Shown: positions 1 to 9,319 of the stretch, piece by piece
How the letters are laid out: each line of letters begins with the position of its first letter
Numbering within the stretch: position 1 is the stretch's first letter
From: Vulcanimicrobiota bacterium
GTDB taxonomy: Bacteria > Vulcanimicrobiota > Xenobia > Xenobiales > JADMJV01
DNA: 64,000 nt
Direction: 5' to 3'
Assembly (NCBI GenBank): GCA_019637395.1
Contig: JAHBVR010000024.1
Location: forward strand, 68,826 to 132,825
Made by a program: the position numbers and the translations under genes
The notes under the pieces: generated by a model
Seen by the model: the letters and a program-made list of their open reading frames with translations, nothing else
The model's database searches: none
Told to the model about the DNA's origin: nothing

Positions 1-75
1 TCTGGGTCTGGGTAGGCCGATTGGGCAGCCCGTTGTCCTAGACAAAGCTGGAAGAAGTGGGAAACATCTCTCAAG

Positions 76-2127
76 ATGGACGCAGCACGCACAGGCACTC
101 GCAATCTCGAGACTCCCACCGTGGTTCGCCCCCGGACTCGCAATGAGGGGGGCGCTGCCGGACAGGCCACGGCCGGTGGAGATCGAGCGGCGGCCCAGAC
201 CCTCCCCGTTGGCCAACTGCGCGGACGCGAGCCGGCGGCCGCTGCTGGCCCCCATCAGGTCGCCCTGCAGGAGCAGGGAGGTGCCGCACAAAGGGCTCGG
301 GGCACAATTTTACGTGACCCCGCTGCCATCGTGCAGCACGAGATCGATTCCAATCCCCGTTTCCGCGAGCAGTATGCCCGCCTGACCCCAGCACAACAGG
401 CCGTCTTCCAACGTGTCGCTCGCTCCCAGGTGGCGGAGGGGACAACCCTCAATACCGCCCCTACCCAACCAGGCCTGGGCTTCGCTCCAGGCCAACAGGT
501 AAGCCCCGAACAGCAAAGACAACTTCGCGGCACAGTCGCCCGCAATGGACTTTACGCCTTGTTGCGAGAGGGCAAACTCGGCGAATCCGATAGCCGGGGA
601 GGCAGCGCTCTGAACAACTTGGACCGTCTCCAGCGCAGTGGCCGCAACGGGGTACTTGAGGGTGCTCTGGCAAATCTGGCTATGCCGGGCGCGGCCAACA
701 ATCCTCAGTCTTCGGCGGCGGTCAGCGAATTTCAGAACCACTTGATAGAAAAGAAACCGGCAGAATATCTCAATCGCCTGGCCACCCTGGTTGAGCAGGG
801 ACGCCCCGCCGTCGAATCCAAAGACAGCAACGAAGCCAATCGACTTTTAGCGGGCAACCTCAATGAAGCCGATGCCCGTCGTCAACTCTTCCATTCGGAG
901 ATAGCCTCCCAGCCCGGCTATGCAAGCCTGGGCCGGGAAGATCGAGTTCGCCTGCAAAGGGCCTATGATGCCACAATTCCGTCCGGTCCTCCCCCGGTCT
1001 GGCCCGAGTACAAAGACTTTCGCAATCCCACGGCGGCCGAACAAGAAGCCCAGCGCAATTTCAGTCTGCAACTGCAAGAGCAGACCGCGGGCCGCCAGTC
1101 TCGGGCCGACCTGACCCGGCTTCTTCGCGATGACCGCCTCAACCACCGTGACTCGCAGGGTCAGACTCTGATGGCCAACCTCGATACCCTGCGCACCCAA
1201 AGATATGCCACGGAAGGCGGACACAGCCTCAACGGCCAGACCTACTATCGCGAAGTTCTCCATCAAGTGGCCAGCCCCGGCTCCATCCATCAAGGCGATC
1301 GCGGCACCTGCACCGTAACCTCAATCGAATATCTTCAAGCCACCCGCGAACCCGCCGAATACGCGCGCATCATGAGCGGGCTGGCCGGGCCGGAAGGGCG
1401 CGTGGCCATGCGGGACGGCCAAATCCTGACTCGAGATGCTGGCATCGTGGCCCCGGACAGCAGCGGCAGAAGCAGCGCCAGCCGGGTCTACCAGGCCAGT
1501 CTGATGGAATTTGCCAATGGGACGGGACTTGACTACAGCAACGAGGGCCAGGGCCGCCACCTCAATGCTCGAGGTGTAGCCCAATTGGACGGAGATGGCA
1601 AGCCACGGGGCGGGCTCTATGCCGACGAAATTCGCCGCATTGCCAATCCTCTCTTAGAGGGTGCCTTTGTGACTCACAACGGAACGATGCACGGAGGCAA
1701 TCGAGAGGCCATCACCCGCCAAATTCAAGAGGCAATTGGGGATGGTCAGGCGGTCCAGGTGGGAATGCGCTGGTCCCGCACTCCGGGCGAGCGAGACTCC
1801 TATCATGCCCTGACCGTGGACCGGATCGAGGGGGACTATGTCTATCTCCGCAATCCATGGGGATTTGGAGAAAGCGGCAATTCAGATGGAAGCCGTAGCC
1901 CTGTGCGCCAGGCCCTGCGCAGCGAGACCCCTTCCGTCTTCGGAGACAACTCCGATCCCGGCATCCCGAGGGGACCGGCAGGCAGTTTGCGCATGAAACG
2001 GGACGAATTTTTCGCCAACCTCAGTGAATATCACGTGCTGCAAGAGGATCCGAGCCTGCTCGAAAAGGCCTGGCAGGCCATCAATCCCATTCCCGGCTGG
2101 CGCCGCATCGCCAACTTTATTTTTTAA
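76..2127 (+). CDS. Calpain-like cysteine peptidase with duplicated N-terminal region
   Basis: This 683-residue protein has a C-terminal papain-fold peptidase domain of the calpain (C2) type. The sequence shows QGDRGTC with the likely nucleophile Cys412, YHALTV with His577, and YLRNPWG with Asn593. Order and spacing match the Cys/His/Asn triad of calpains, whose Asn motif is also NPWG. The N-terminal half seems to hold a duplicated module: residues about 96-190 (FREQYARL..., then ALLREGKLGESDS) resemble residues about 280-375 (GYASLGREDR..., then RLLRDDRLNHRDS). No signal peptide or membrane segment is visible. Residues 1-90 are Arg/Ala/Gly-rich and look disordered. The ATG at 76 is the first in frame, with a weak purine-rich stretch upstream. 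The substrate is unknown. An intracellular or effector-type protease is an inference. Confidence 0.75.
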   Translation: MDAARTGTRNLETPTVVRPRTRNEGGAAGQATAGGDRAAAQTLPVGQLRGREPAAAAGPHQVALQEQGGAAQRARGTILRDPAAIVQHEIDSNPRFREQYARLTPAQQAVFQRVARSQVAEGTTLNTAPTQPGLGFAPGQQVSPEQQRQLRGTVARNGLYALLREGKLGESDSRGGSALNNLDRLQRSGRNGVLEGALANLAMPGAANNPQSSAAVSEFQNHLIEKKPAEYLNRLATLVEQGRPAVESKDSNEANRLLAGNLNEADARRQLFHSEIASQPGYASLGREDRVRLQRAYDATIPSGPPPVWPEYKDFRNPTAAEQEAQRNFSLQLQEQTAGRQSRADLTRLLRDDRLNHRDSQGQTLMANLDTLRTQRYATEGGHSLNGQTYYREVLHQVASPGSIHQGDRGTCTVTSIEYLQATREPAEYARIMSGLAGPEGRVAMRDGQILTRDAGIVAPDSSGRSSASRVYQASLMEFANGTGLDYSNEGQGRHLNARGVAQLDGDGKPRGGLYADEIRRIANPLLEGAFVTHNGTMHGGNREAITRQIQEAIGDGQAVQVGMRWSRTPGERDSYHALTVDRIEGDYVYLRNPWGFGESGNSDGSRSPVRQALRSETPSVFGDNSDPGIPRGPAGSLRMKRDEFFANLSEYHVLQEDPSLLEKAWQAINPIPGWRRIANFIF

Positions 2128-2154
2128 GACGTTCCAGCCTCATTGATTTTGACG

Positions 2155-3756
2155 TTAACGCCCTAACGTCGACAGAGCGTTCAGCACCAGCTCCTTATTC
2201 TTTTCTTTGGCGTAGTCCATGTCCCATTGGCCGGGGAAGAGGAGGACGGGGCGTTCCCAGTTGTCCGTGGCCGGGCGAGTGGAACGGGAAAGTTGCAGGG
2301 CTTTATCGCCGGGATTGTCGATCCAGCGCACGAACTTCAGACCCATCGGCTCCATCTGGACTTCCACGTTGTAGTCCTGGCGCAGGCGATGTTCCACCAC
2401 CTCGAATTGGAGCTGGCCGACGGCGCCCAGAATGGGGTCGTAAGTGGTGGAGTCATCCAGCCAGAAGACCTGGACGGCGCCTTCCAGAGTGAGCTGGTCG
2501 AGGGCCTTGCGGAACTGCTTGCGGCGCGAAGGGTCGGTGACGGTCAGGCGCATAAAATGCTCGGCCGGGAACTGGGGGATGGGCTCGAAGCGAAAGGCCT
2601 TGCCGGAGTCATAAAGGGTGTCGCCCAGGGCCAGGTCGCCGGCGTTGACCAGCCCGACCACGTCGCCGGGGAAGGCTTCGTCCACCGTTTCGCGAGACTG
2701 GGCGAAGAGTTGCATGGGGGTGGACAGGCGCAGGGTATCGCCGGTGCGGGTGTTCTTCACCTTCATGCCGCGTTCGAAGCGACCCGAGGCGATGCGCACG
2801 AAGGCCACGTGGTCCCGGTGCTTGGGGTTCATGTCGGCCTGGATTTTGAAAACGAAGCCGGAGAACTTTTCCGAGTCGGGAGGCACGGGTTCGTCCCCCG
2901 GAACCTTGCGCGGGGTAGGGGTGGGCGCCATGGTCAGAAATTGGTCGAGGAACAACTGCACGCCGAAGTTGTTGGCAGCGCTGCCGAAATAGACCGGCGT
3001 CTGCTCGCCCACGGCGAACTGCTTGGGATCGAACTCTTCGTTGGCTTCCAGCAGTTCCACGCCGTCGATGAAGTTCTTGTAAGTCTCGCTGTCGCAGGTT
3101 TCTTTTATGATGGGGTCGTCGGCCTGGAGTTTGGTCAGCTCGGCCCGGCCACGGCGGTCCTCGCCGCGTTCAAACCAGTGGACCTGGTGTTCGTGCAGAT
3201 CGTAGACTCCCTTGAAGGTGGTGCCGTTGCCCAGCGGCCAGTTCATGGCCACCGTCTTGATGCCGAGCACATTTTCCACTTCGGTGATCAGGTCGAGCGG
3301 GTCAAGAGCCGGCCGATCCATTTTGTTGATGAAGGTGAAGAGCGGCATTTTTCGTTGTTTGCAGACATCGAAGAGCTTCAGGGTCTGGGCCTGGATGCCA
3401 CGAGCGGCGTCCAAAATCATGACCGCTGCATCGGCGGCCAAAAGCGTGCGGTAGGTGTCTTCCGAGAAATCCTGGTGGCCCGGCGTGTCCAGCAAGTTAA
3501 CCCGGTAGCCCTGGTATTCAAACGAGAGGACGGTGGAAGTAATTGAAATACCGCGCTGCTTTTCCAGTTCCATCCAGTCCGAGACGGCGTGCTGTTGGGC
3601 GCGGCGCGCTTTGACGGCGCCGGCCTGGTGCACCGCTCCGCCGTAGAGCAGCAGTTTCTCGGTCAGGGTGGTCTTGCCCGCATCGGGGTGGGAGATAATG
3701 GCGAAGGTGCGCCGGCGCTGGACTTCTTGCTGCAATTGGGTATGGGTAGCCGTCAT
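2155..3756 (-). CDS. prfC: Peptide chain release factor 3 (RF3)
   Basis: A translational GTPase that recycles release factors RF1/RF2 from the ribosome after peptide release. It has the normal RF3 length (533 residues). The G1 loop is DAGKTT (Gly27-Lys28-Thr29), G3 is DTPGH at residues 90-94, and G4 is NKMD at 144-147. The KARR segment and ISITST switch region are typical of RF3 rather than EF-G. The ATG at 3756 follows CAGGAGA at a spacing of 5. It lies 12 bases downstream of the DUF4344 gene on the same strand, so the two are probably cotranscribed. It is convergent with the calpain-like gene. Confidence 0.97.
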   Translation of the reverse strand: MTATHTQLQQEVQRRRTFAIISHPDAGKTTLTEKLLLYGGAVHQAGAVKARRAQQHAVSDWMELEKQRGISITSTVLSFEYQGYRVNLLDTPGHQDFSEDTYRTLLAADAAVMILDAARGIQAQTLKLFDVCKQRKMPLFTFINKMDRPALDPLDLITEVENVLGIKTVAMNWPLGNGTTFKGVYDLHEHQVHWFERGEDRRGRAELTKLQADDPIIKETCDSETYKNFIDGVELLEANEEFDPKQFAVGEQTPVYFGSAANNFGVQLFLDQFLTMAPTPTPRKVPGDEPVPPDSEKFSGFVFKIQADMNPKHRDHVAFVRIASGRFERGMKVKNTRTGDTLRLSTPMQLFAQSRETVDEAFPGDVVGLVNAGDLALGDTLYDSGKAFRFEPIPQFPAEHFMRLTVTDPSRRKQFRKALDQLTLEGAVQVFWLDDSTTYDPILGAVGQLQFEVVEHRLRQDYNVEVQMEPMGLKFVRWIDNPGDKALQLSRSTRPATDNWERPVLLFPGQWDMDYAKEKNKELVLNALSTLGR

Positions 3757-3768
3757 GTTCTCCTGATT

Positions 3769-4521
3769 TCAGTGACCGCCGCGGACGTAGGGTGCGAGCA
3801 ACTTATCCCAACGGTGTTCTTTGATTTTGTATTCGTAGAGGGCCTTGGCCATGCGATTCTTGGGCACGATGGTGGAAACGAACGAACCATAAGAATTCGG
3901 GCTGTGACCATACATGAGCAGCAGAATGTTGTAAAGACGCTGCTGATCCAGAGAGTGCTCGTCCCAGAAGGCCAGTTCCTTCTGGTTACGTCCCATGGCG
4001 TAGAACCAATCGGCCGCCGCCCCTAAGATTTGATGACCTTGCGGCCCGCAGTCGAGAAGGATCATCGTGGCGAATTCATCTGCGGCATCTTCCTCGCGAC
4101 CGACCACAGGCACGTCCATTTCGCCGATCAGGGCGTGGCCCATTTCGTGCATCAAGGTGAAGAGAATGGCGCCGGTGGCGTATTCGATGGCTTCCTGTTG
4201 GCTACCCTTGTGGGCCACCGCGTCTTTGATCATGAACTCGACGAAATCGTAGGCCATGATGACGGCGTGGTTCTCCGGGTCATACCAGGCGTTGATTTTG
4301 CCGGTTTCGGCAAAAACCACGTCCATGTTGCGCGGCAGTTTGAAGCCCCGCGAGATCACGTCCATCAGCACCTGGATGCCATTGGTTTTATCTTCGACGA
4401 AGGCCTGGTGGACGGCTTTGCTGATTTCACTTTTGGGTGCTACGAAGGTGACTTTGATGCGGCCGCCGTTCTGCGCGCAGGCGAAAGCGGTGAGCATCAG
4501 AAAGCAAAGGAAGGTTTTCAC
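3769..4521 (-). CDS. DUF4344-type putative zinc metallopeptidase, secreted
   Basis: The protein carries HEMGH (His125, Glu126, His129 counted from the chosen start), followed by REEDAADEFAT, which could supply the third metal ligand. This is the zincin arrangement of the DUF4344 family. The GTG at 4521 (VKTFLCF...) is preferred because it leaves a clean signal peptide ending near AFACA. A longer frame reaches back to 4563 but would put 14 polar residues before the hydrophobic core. The mature enzyme is then predicted to act outside the cytoplasm. Its substrate is unknown. It sits immediately upstream of prfC, with a 76-bp divergent gap to the MoxR gene. Confidence 0.75.
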   Translation of the reverse strand: MKTFLCFLMLTAFACAQNGGRIKVTFVAPKSEISKAVHQAFVEDKTNGIQVLMDVISRGFKLPRNMDVVFAETGKINAWYDPENHAVIMAYDFVEFMIKDAVAHKGSQQEAIEYATGAILFTLMHEMGHALIGEMDVPVVGREEDAADEFATMILLDCGPQGHQILGAAADWFYAMGRNQKELAFWDEHSLDQQRLYNILLLMYGHSPNSYGSFVSTIVPKNRMAKALYEYKIKEHRWDKLLAPYVRGGH

Positions 4522-4597
4522 ACCTGGCCATTCGTCCGGGGGAGTCGCGGGGCCTTTTGGCAAAGGAGTCAGGCAATCAGCGCATTGGAGTTGGATT

Positions 4598-5419
4598 GTG
4601 ACCGAACAAGTGGAAATTCAGGGCATCAAGTTGAGAGTGGCGCAGCCCGACGTGCTCAACATGCAATGGGTGGGCCAGCGCGAGCTGATGATGCAGCTAC
4701 TGGCCGCCTGGTCGATTCTGGACCCTCGGGATGTTCCGCTTAATCCGCGCCTGCTGGGTAAGCCGGGGGTGGGCAAGACCACGCTGGCCTACGCGGCCGC
4801 CGTGCAGTTAGGCCGGCCCTGTTACCTGTTTCAGGCCACCATGGATACACGTCCGGAGGACCTGATCATCGCCCCGGTGGTCGGCCCCGACCAGCAGATA
4901 CAGTATGTGGCCAGCGCCGTGGTCTCGGCCATGCTGGCCGGCGGCGTGGTCATTCTCGACGAGGGCAACCGCATGAGCGAGAAGGCCTGGGCCTCGCTGG
5001 CGCCGCTGCTGGACACGCGCCGCTATGTAGAATCGGTTATCGCCGGCGTGAAGATTCAGGCGCACCCGGAGTTCCGCTTTGTAGCCACTATGAATGAGGA
5101 TTCCTCTACCTTCGAACTTCCCGAGTATATTCACTCGCGCCTGCAACCCCAGATCGTGGTGGAGTTTCCCGATCTGGCCGAAGAACTCAATATTCTGCGC
5201 TCCAATCTGCCCCACATCAAGGACGATGTGCTGATTTACGTCGGCAAATTTTTGCAGGCCGCCCACGCCGCCAATGAGCGTTATTCGGTTCGCGACGGCA
5301 TCAACGTGGCCCGCTACGCGGTAAAGTACGCCCGGGCGGCCGGCTGTGAAGAGAAGGAGGCCCTGCGCAAAGCCATCATCCAGGTTTTGGGAAAAGAAGC
5401 TGAACGCTATGCCTCATGA
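4598..5419 (+). CDS. MoxR-family AAA+ ATPase
   Basis: A 273-residue AAA+ chaperone-type ATPase. Walker A is GKPGVGKTT (residues 54-62), Walker B is VVILDE (Asp121-Glu122), and sensor 1 lies in VATMNED. The absence of other domains and the RPEDL segment after the first strand fit the MoxR group. These usually remodel partner proteins encoded next door, often VWA-domain proteins. The GTG at 4598 is chosen because GGAG lies 7 bases upstream; the open frame extends further 5' but overlaps the divergent gene. Here the partner is not a VWA protein. The stop overlaps the start of the next gene by 11 bases, so the two are translationally coupled. Confidence 0.9.
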   Translation: MTEQVEIQGIKLRVAQPDVLNMQWVGQRELMMQLLAAWSILDPRDVPLNPRLLGKPGVGKTTLAYAAAVQLGRPCYLFQATMDTRPEDLIIAPVVGPDQQIQYVASAVVSAMLAGGVVILDEGNRMSEKAWASLAPLLDTRRYVESVIAGVKIQAHPEFRFVATMNEDSSTFELPEYIHSRLQPQIVVEFPDLAEELNILRSNLPHIKDDVLIYVGKFLQAAHAANERYSVRDGINVARYAVKYARAAGCEEKEALRKAIIQVLGKEAERYAS

Positions 5420-7700
5420 GCCCTTTTACCTGGAGGTCGGGCCGTTTTATGTAGTGCCGGTGTGCCACCACGCCATGGAATTTGCCCGCGAAGTCGAGCG
5501 GGCTTTTCGAGTGGTGCGGCCGCGCCGGGTGGCCATCGAGCTGGCTCCTTTCCTGTTGGAGCCGATGCAGCGGGCGGTGCGCCGCTTTCCGCGGCTGACC
5601 ACGCTGGCCTACGAAGCGAGCCTGGAGCTTTCCGGGCGCGAACTGGAGGTGGTCAAGGAGAAGTTGGCGCGCCTGGAGGCGTCCGGCGACCTCTTTGACG
5701 GCTCCGGTAAATTGCAATTGAAGCGCCATCATCTTTTGGCCGTGGAACCCACCGATGCTTTTGCTGAGGCGACTCGCCTGGCTCAGGCTCATGAATTGCC
5801 CCTGCACGCCATCGACCTGCCCATCCACTATCTTCACCAGCATCAAGATAGGGTACCCGACCCGGCCAGCCTGACGGCCATCGGCCTCAAGGCTTTTTAT
5901 GAACTTTGGAACGAAAAAATGGGAGGCGCTCACACTCCCGAGGATCTGGCTCGCGAAGCCAACATGGCCAACGCGCTTTTCCATCTGCAACGTATGCACC
6001 CCGACGAGAAAGTGCTGGTGGTGGTGGGGATGGCCCATGTCGCTCGACTGCTCGAGCACCTGCAAGCCGGCGACGCTCCGCTCAAGCCGCCGCCTCCGTT
6101 TGAACACGGGGAGGTTGAGCTGTACGAGCCCGACCTCGAGACGGTGCGTATGAGTCACAGCGAATCCCCCTGGGTGATGGCTCTCTATGAGTTTCACCGC
6201 GGCGGTCCGGGCGAGGAAAAATACTGGCAGCCGCCGCCGGCCCCCGAACCGGAGCCGGAAGATCCGCGCGACCGCCTGAAGAACGTGGACCCAACCCAGG
6301 TCGTGGCCTCGCTGGAGATGATGCTGGGCCTGCGCCGCCGGCGACCCCAGCCGATGGACAAAAGGGAGCGCAAGGCGCTGTCCCGCTATTTGCAAGGCTT
6401 GAATGAGGATCCCGGAGCCTTCATGCAGTTGCTCAATCAGTTCGGTGGCGGGCGCCTGCCGGAGAAGGTGGATTTGCCTCACGTCAAGGCTCCCTCGAGC
6501 CGGTTTCAGGCCTTCAAGTTCAAGGAAGTCAACGATCGCCGCGCCGACCTGCGCGGACTTTACGCGGCCGTCCTGGAAGAAGCCGGCCCCGAGCTGGATC
6601 GCCAGGTCATGTTAGAAGCGTTGATGCGTACTACGGGGCACTACTACAGCGAGAACACCGGCGACCACCTGGCCAACTGGCAGTTTCAGACGTTGTATCA
6701 GTATGTGCGAAACTATGCGCACCTGCACGGCCGCCTGCTGCCCACCGTCTATGAACTGACCATGGGAGCGCGCGGCGTGGCCGACGACAACTGGGCCTAT
6801 GAGGTCTGGGACCTGGGGAGTTTCTACCCCTGGAGCCCCGAGCCCGAGGGCCACTCCGAGCTACCGCTGATGCATATGAGCGACGACAAGCTCTGGCTGG
6901 GGGGGCGTGAAGTGGTTTCCTGGCAGTTCCGCCGACGCTTTCCCAGTTTGCGCCGCATGCGCAAGCGCGCCAAAGAGGACGAGGCCGGCGATTGGGCCGA
7001 TGAGTTCGAAGGCGGCAGCATCTGTAGCTATCCGGCCGAGGACCTGGTTATCGAAGACTACGCCCGCTATCTGCAAAAGAAAGCCATTCAGCAGATGAGC
7101 AGCGAGAAGACTCGGGTAGAGCCTTTTACCACCAGTCTGCTCGACGGCATAGACATGCGCGAAACGCTGCGCAACTGGCACGAACGCAAGCTCTTCGTGC
7201 GGGATATCCGGCGCGTTACCGGCGGAGTGGGGGCGGTTATCGTCATCTTTGACGAAGACTCTAACGATGATCGCTATCCCTGGCGCATGACCTGGCACGG
7301 CGAGCATTCGCAGGAGTCGGATATGGCCTTTTACGCCACCCCTACCAACGTAAAATTGGTGGGCCCGGGCATCTCCCGCTGCGAATACGGCGGATTGCTT
7401 ATGACCTATCCCAACCGGCGTCTCGAGAATATCTGGGCCGACCCCAGCTATCACCAATTGCGCAGCAAGTCCGAGATTTTGCTGATGGGTGCGCTGGAGT
7501 ATGGTCTGGATCGGCACATCGTCTACGTATCGGCTACGCCGCCCCGCTCTCATTTTCGCAGCGTGGCCGGCCAATTGGGCAAGCGCATCGTCTACCTGCC
7601 GATCGGTAGCTTGAGCCCGCAAAGCATCCAGAAGATCCGCGTCTTTCATGTGTTGAGCGACCACCAGAAGCGCAAAATAGCCAAAGATTATATCTGGTAG
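5409..7700 (+). CDS. Large protein with TraB-like N-terminal domain, coupled to MoxR
   Basis: A 763-residue cytosolic protein. The N-terminal ~220 residues resemble the TraB/PrgY (TIKI-related) fold: RRVAIELAPFLL near the start and a VVVGMAHV strand with Gly207-Met208-His210, matching the GxxH motif of that family. Residues about 280-310 form a Pro/Glu-rich linker. The remaining ~450 residues are unlike anything I recognise. They are rich in Trp/Tyr/Arg with a mixed globular look and have no membrane segments. The ATG at 5409 lies inside the MoxR gene end, so the ATPase most likely remodels this protein. This could be a MoxR partner replacing the usual VWA protein. The C-terminal function is unknown. 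Confidence 0.75.
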   Translation: MPHEPFYLEVGPFYVVPVCHHAMEFAREVERAFRVVRPRRVAIELAPFLLEPMQRAVRRFPRLTTLAYEASLELSGRELEVVKEKLARLEASGDLFDGSGKLQLKRHHLLAVEPTDAFAEATRLAQAHELPLHAIDLPIHYLHQHQDRVPDPASLTAIGLKAFYELWNEKMGGAHTPEDLAREANMANALFHLQRMHPDEKVLVVVGMAHVARLLEHLQAGDAPLKPPPPFEHGEVELYEPDLETVRMSHSESPWVMALYEFHRGGPGEEKYWQPPPAPEPEPEDPRDRLKNVDPTQVVASLEMMLGLRRRRPQPMDKRERKALSRYLQGLNEDPGAFMQLLNQFGGGRLPEKVDLPHVKAPSSRFQAFKFKEVNDRRADLRGLYAAVLEEAGPELDRQVMLEALMRTTGHYYSENTGDHLANWQFQTLYQYVRNYAHLHGRLLPTVYELTMGARGVADDNWAYEVWDLGSFYPWSPEPEGHSELPLMHMSDDKLWLGGREVVSWQFRRRFPSLRRMRKRAKEDEAGDWADEFEGGSICSYPAEDLVIEDYARYLQKKAIQQMSSEKTRVEPFTTSLLDGIDMRETLRNWHERKLFVRDIRRVTGGVGAVIVIFDEDSNDDRYPWRMTWHGEHSQESDMAFYATPTNVKLVGPGISRCEYGGLLMTYPNRRLENIWADPSYHQLRSKSEILLMGALEYGLDRHIVYVSATPPRSHFRSVAGQLGKRIVYLPIGSLSPQSIQKIRVFHVLSDHQKRKIAKDYIW

Positions 7701-7711
7701 TAGTATAGAGT

Positions 7712-8305
7712 ATGGCAAGAGCACGCAAGGTCTTAGAAGCAGGCGGAGTGGATAGCCGGCAGCGACTGGTAGATACAGCCTCGCGTCTTTTCCGCGTGCA
7801 GGGCTACCACGCCACCGGGCTCAACCAGATTGTGGACGAAAGTCAGGCGCCCAAAGGCTCGCTCTATCACTACTTCCCTGAAGGCAAGGAACAGTTGGCG
7901 GCCGAGGCCATGGTCAACGCCGGCCAGGTGCTGCGCAACAAATTGACCGGCCTGGGCTCTCTTTCGCCTGCCGAAGCCATCGATCGATTGGTGGAAGTTT
8001 CCATCGAGGAGCTGGTTTCCAGTGATTACCGCGATGGTTGTCCGATAGCCACCGTGGCCCTGGAGACAAATTCGCATTCGGAGACGATCCGGGGCGTGTG
8101 CCAACGTATTTTCGGTGGGGCCCTGCAGATTTTGACCCATTGGTTGGCGGGTAAGGGCCTGGAGGAAGAAAGGGCGCGAGTGCTGGCTTTGACCGTTTTC
8201 TCGGCCTACGAAGGGGCGTTGATGCTCAGCAAGGTGCAAAAAAGCCCCCAGCCTTTACGCGAGGTGGCCGCCCAACTCAAAGCCTTCGTGGGGGACATTC
8301 CCTGA
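7712..8305 (+). CDS. TetR/AcrR-family transcriptional regulator (LmrA/YxaF-like)
   Basis: A 197-residue repressor-type protein. Residues 14-62 form the TetR helix-turn-helix, with the characteristic GYHATGLNQIV and GSLYHYFPEGKE segments. The C-terminal domain contains DGCPIATVALE, typical of the LmrA/YxaF subgroup, which often controls efflux or detoxification genes. It starts at ATG 7712, only 11 bases after the TraB-like gene. It overlaps the following GNAT gene by four bases. The ligand is unknown, and the regulated genes are probably nearby. Confidence 0.9.
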   Translation: MARARKVLEAGGVDSRQRLVDTASRLFRVQGYHATGLNQIVDESQAPKGSLYHYFPEGKEQLAAEAMVNAGQVLRNKLTGLGSLSPAEAIDRLVEVSIEELVSSDYRDGCPIATVALETNSHSETIRGVCQRIFGGALQILTHWLAGKGLEEERARVLALTVFSAYEGALMLSKVQKSPQPLREVAAQLKAFVGDIP

Positions 8306-9189
8306 GGCGGGCCCAGGCCGGAGATTACGAAACGGTCCGGGGGCTGCTGGCCGCCAAGGTCTATCCCGCCAGCCGTATCGCCGAAATCACGCCCGAACTG
8401 CGCCGCCAGGCCGATTTGACCGCTTTGGAGCAGTTCTGGACGGGTTGGTTAGCCAATGACCAGGTGACACTTATGGTGGGAAACGGTTGTTTTGCCATTG
8501 CCGCCCACTCCCAGGCGGACTTCGCCACCGGTCAGCCGGAAACGATTGTGGTGGAGCAGGTCGGATTCGACGGTGCGGTGCTGGCGTTTCTGCAAGAGCG
8601 CGCCAGGGTTTGGGGAGATGAGTTTCTGGCTTTGCGGCACTATCCGGAGGATGTGGAGCTAGGCGAGCGCCTGCCTAAACTCGGGTTCGCCCCTGAGCTG
8701 ACGCGCATTACCCGCTCCACCGAGCCGCTACGGCCCATCGCGGCGGAGGTTCGCCCAGCCCGCGCGCGGGATCGGGCCTTCATGAGTCGCCTGCATATCG
8801 AGTGTTCGCCTTTCTACCGCTCTTCCAATCGCCAGGGCGTAGACTTGGGAGCCATTGACGCGCTCTCCAATTACCTGAGTTTGGACCTGCGGCACTATCT
8901 CGGTTGGGTGGACCAGCAACGCCGGGGCTATGTATTGCTGGAACGGGACTTCACCCTCGATTTGCTGGAGCGCAGGGGGGTTTATCTCTATGACATCGCG
9001 GTAAAGCCGGTCAACTGGGGTCAAGGAGTGGCGGTGGCACTGCATGAATCGGCTATGGCCGGCGCCCGCGCGTTGGGCTACCGGACCGTGGTCGGCGACA
9101 TCGCCTTCGAGAATGAACGGGCCTTTTGGGTGGCCACCGAGAAGTTGGGCTATCGGGTGGAGTGGCGTCGCTGGGGCATCAATTTGTAG
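8302..9189 (+). CDS. GNAT-family N-acetyltransferase, probable CTG start
   Basis: The C-terminal ~150 residues form a GNAT domain that transfers acetyl from acetyl-CoA. It includes the motif A-like segment VKPVNWGQGVAVALHES and the ENERAFWVATEKLGY strand-helix near the end. No ATG or GTG lies at a sensible place. In frame, homology-like sequence (RRAQAGDYETVRGLLAAK) extends upstream to CTG at 8302. This CTG overlaps the TetR stop as CTGA and has GGGGGA six bases upstream. That gives 295 residues, perhaps two GNAT folds with the first degenerate. A TTG at 8416 is the fallback start, but it would cut the N-terminal fold. The substrate is unknown. Confidence 0.8.
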   Translation: MRRAQAGDYETVRGLLAAKVYPASRIAEITPELRRQADLTALEQFWTGWLANDQVTLMVGNGCFAIAAHSQADFATGQPETIVVEQVGFDGAVLAFLQERARVWGDEFLALRHYPEDVELGERLPKLGFAPELTRITRSTEPLRPIAAEVRPARARDRAFMSRLHIECSPFYRSSNRQGVDLGAIDALSNYLSLDLRHYLGWVDQQRRGYVLLERDFTLDLLERRGVYLYDIAVKPVNWGQGVAVALHESAMAGARALGYRTVVGDIAFENERAFWVATEKLGYRVEWRRWGINL

Positions 9190-9319
9190 GAAACCGCTGG
9201 GAGTTTGTTACATCTTTAACGAGATGGCAACACCCGGGCGACTGTGGGAAGCTTCTCAGGCGCTAAGATTATCTCGACGGAGCGGCGACAGAAGCTGCGA
9301 AACGAAAGGGGCGACTCTT

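Noticed and set aside
2151-2170. Hairpin GACGTTA-acgccc-TAACGTC at the end of prfC as a terminator
   Set aside because: The stem is real (7 bp) but no T-tract follows on either strand, so intrinsic termination is not supported.
2227-3546. 439-residue open frame opposite prfC
   Set aside because: It is an antisense shadow with no domain. prfC is unambiguous.
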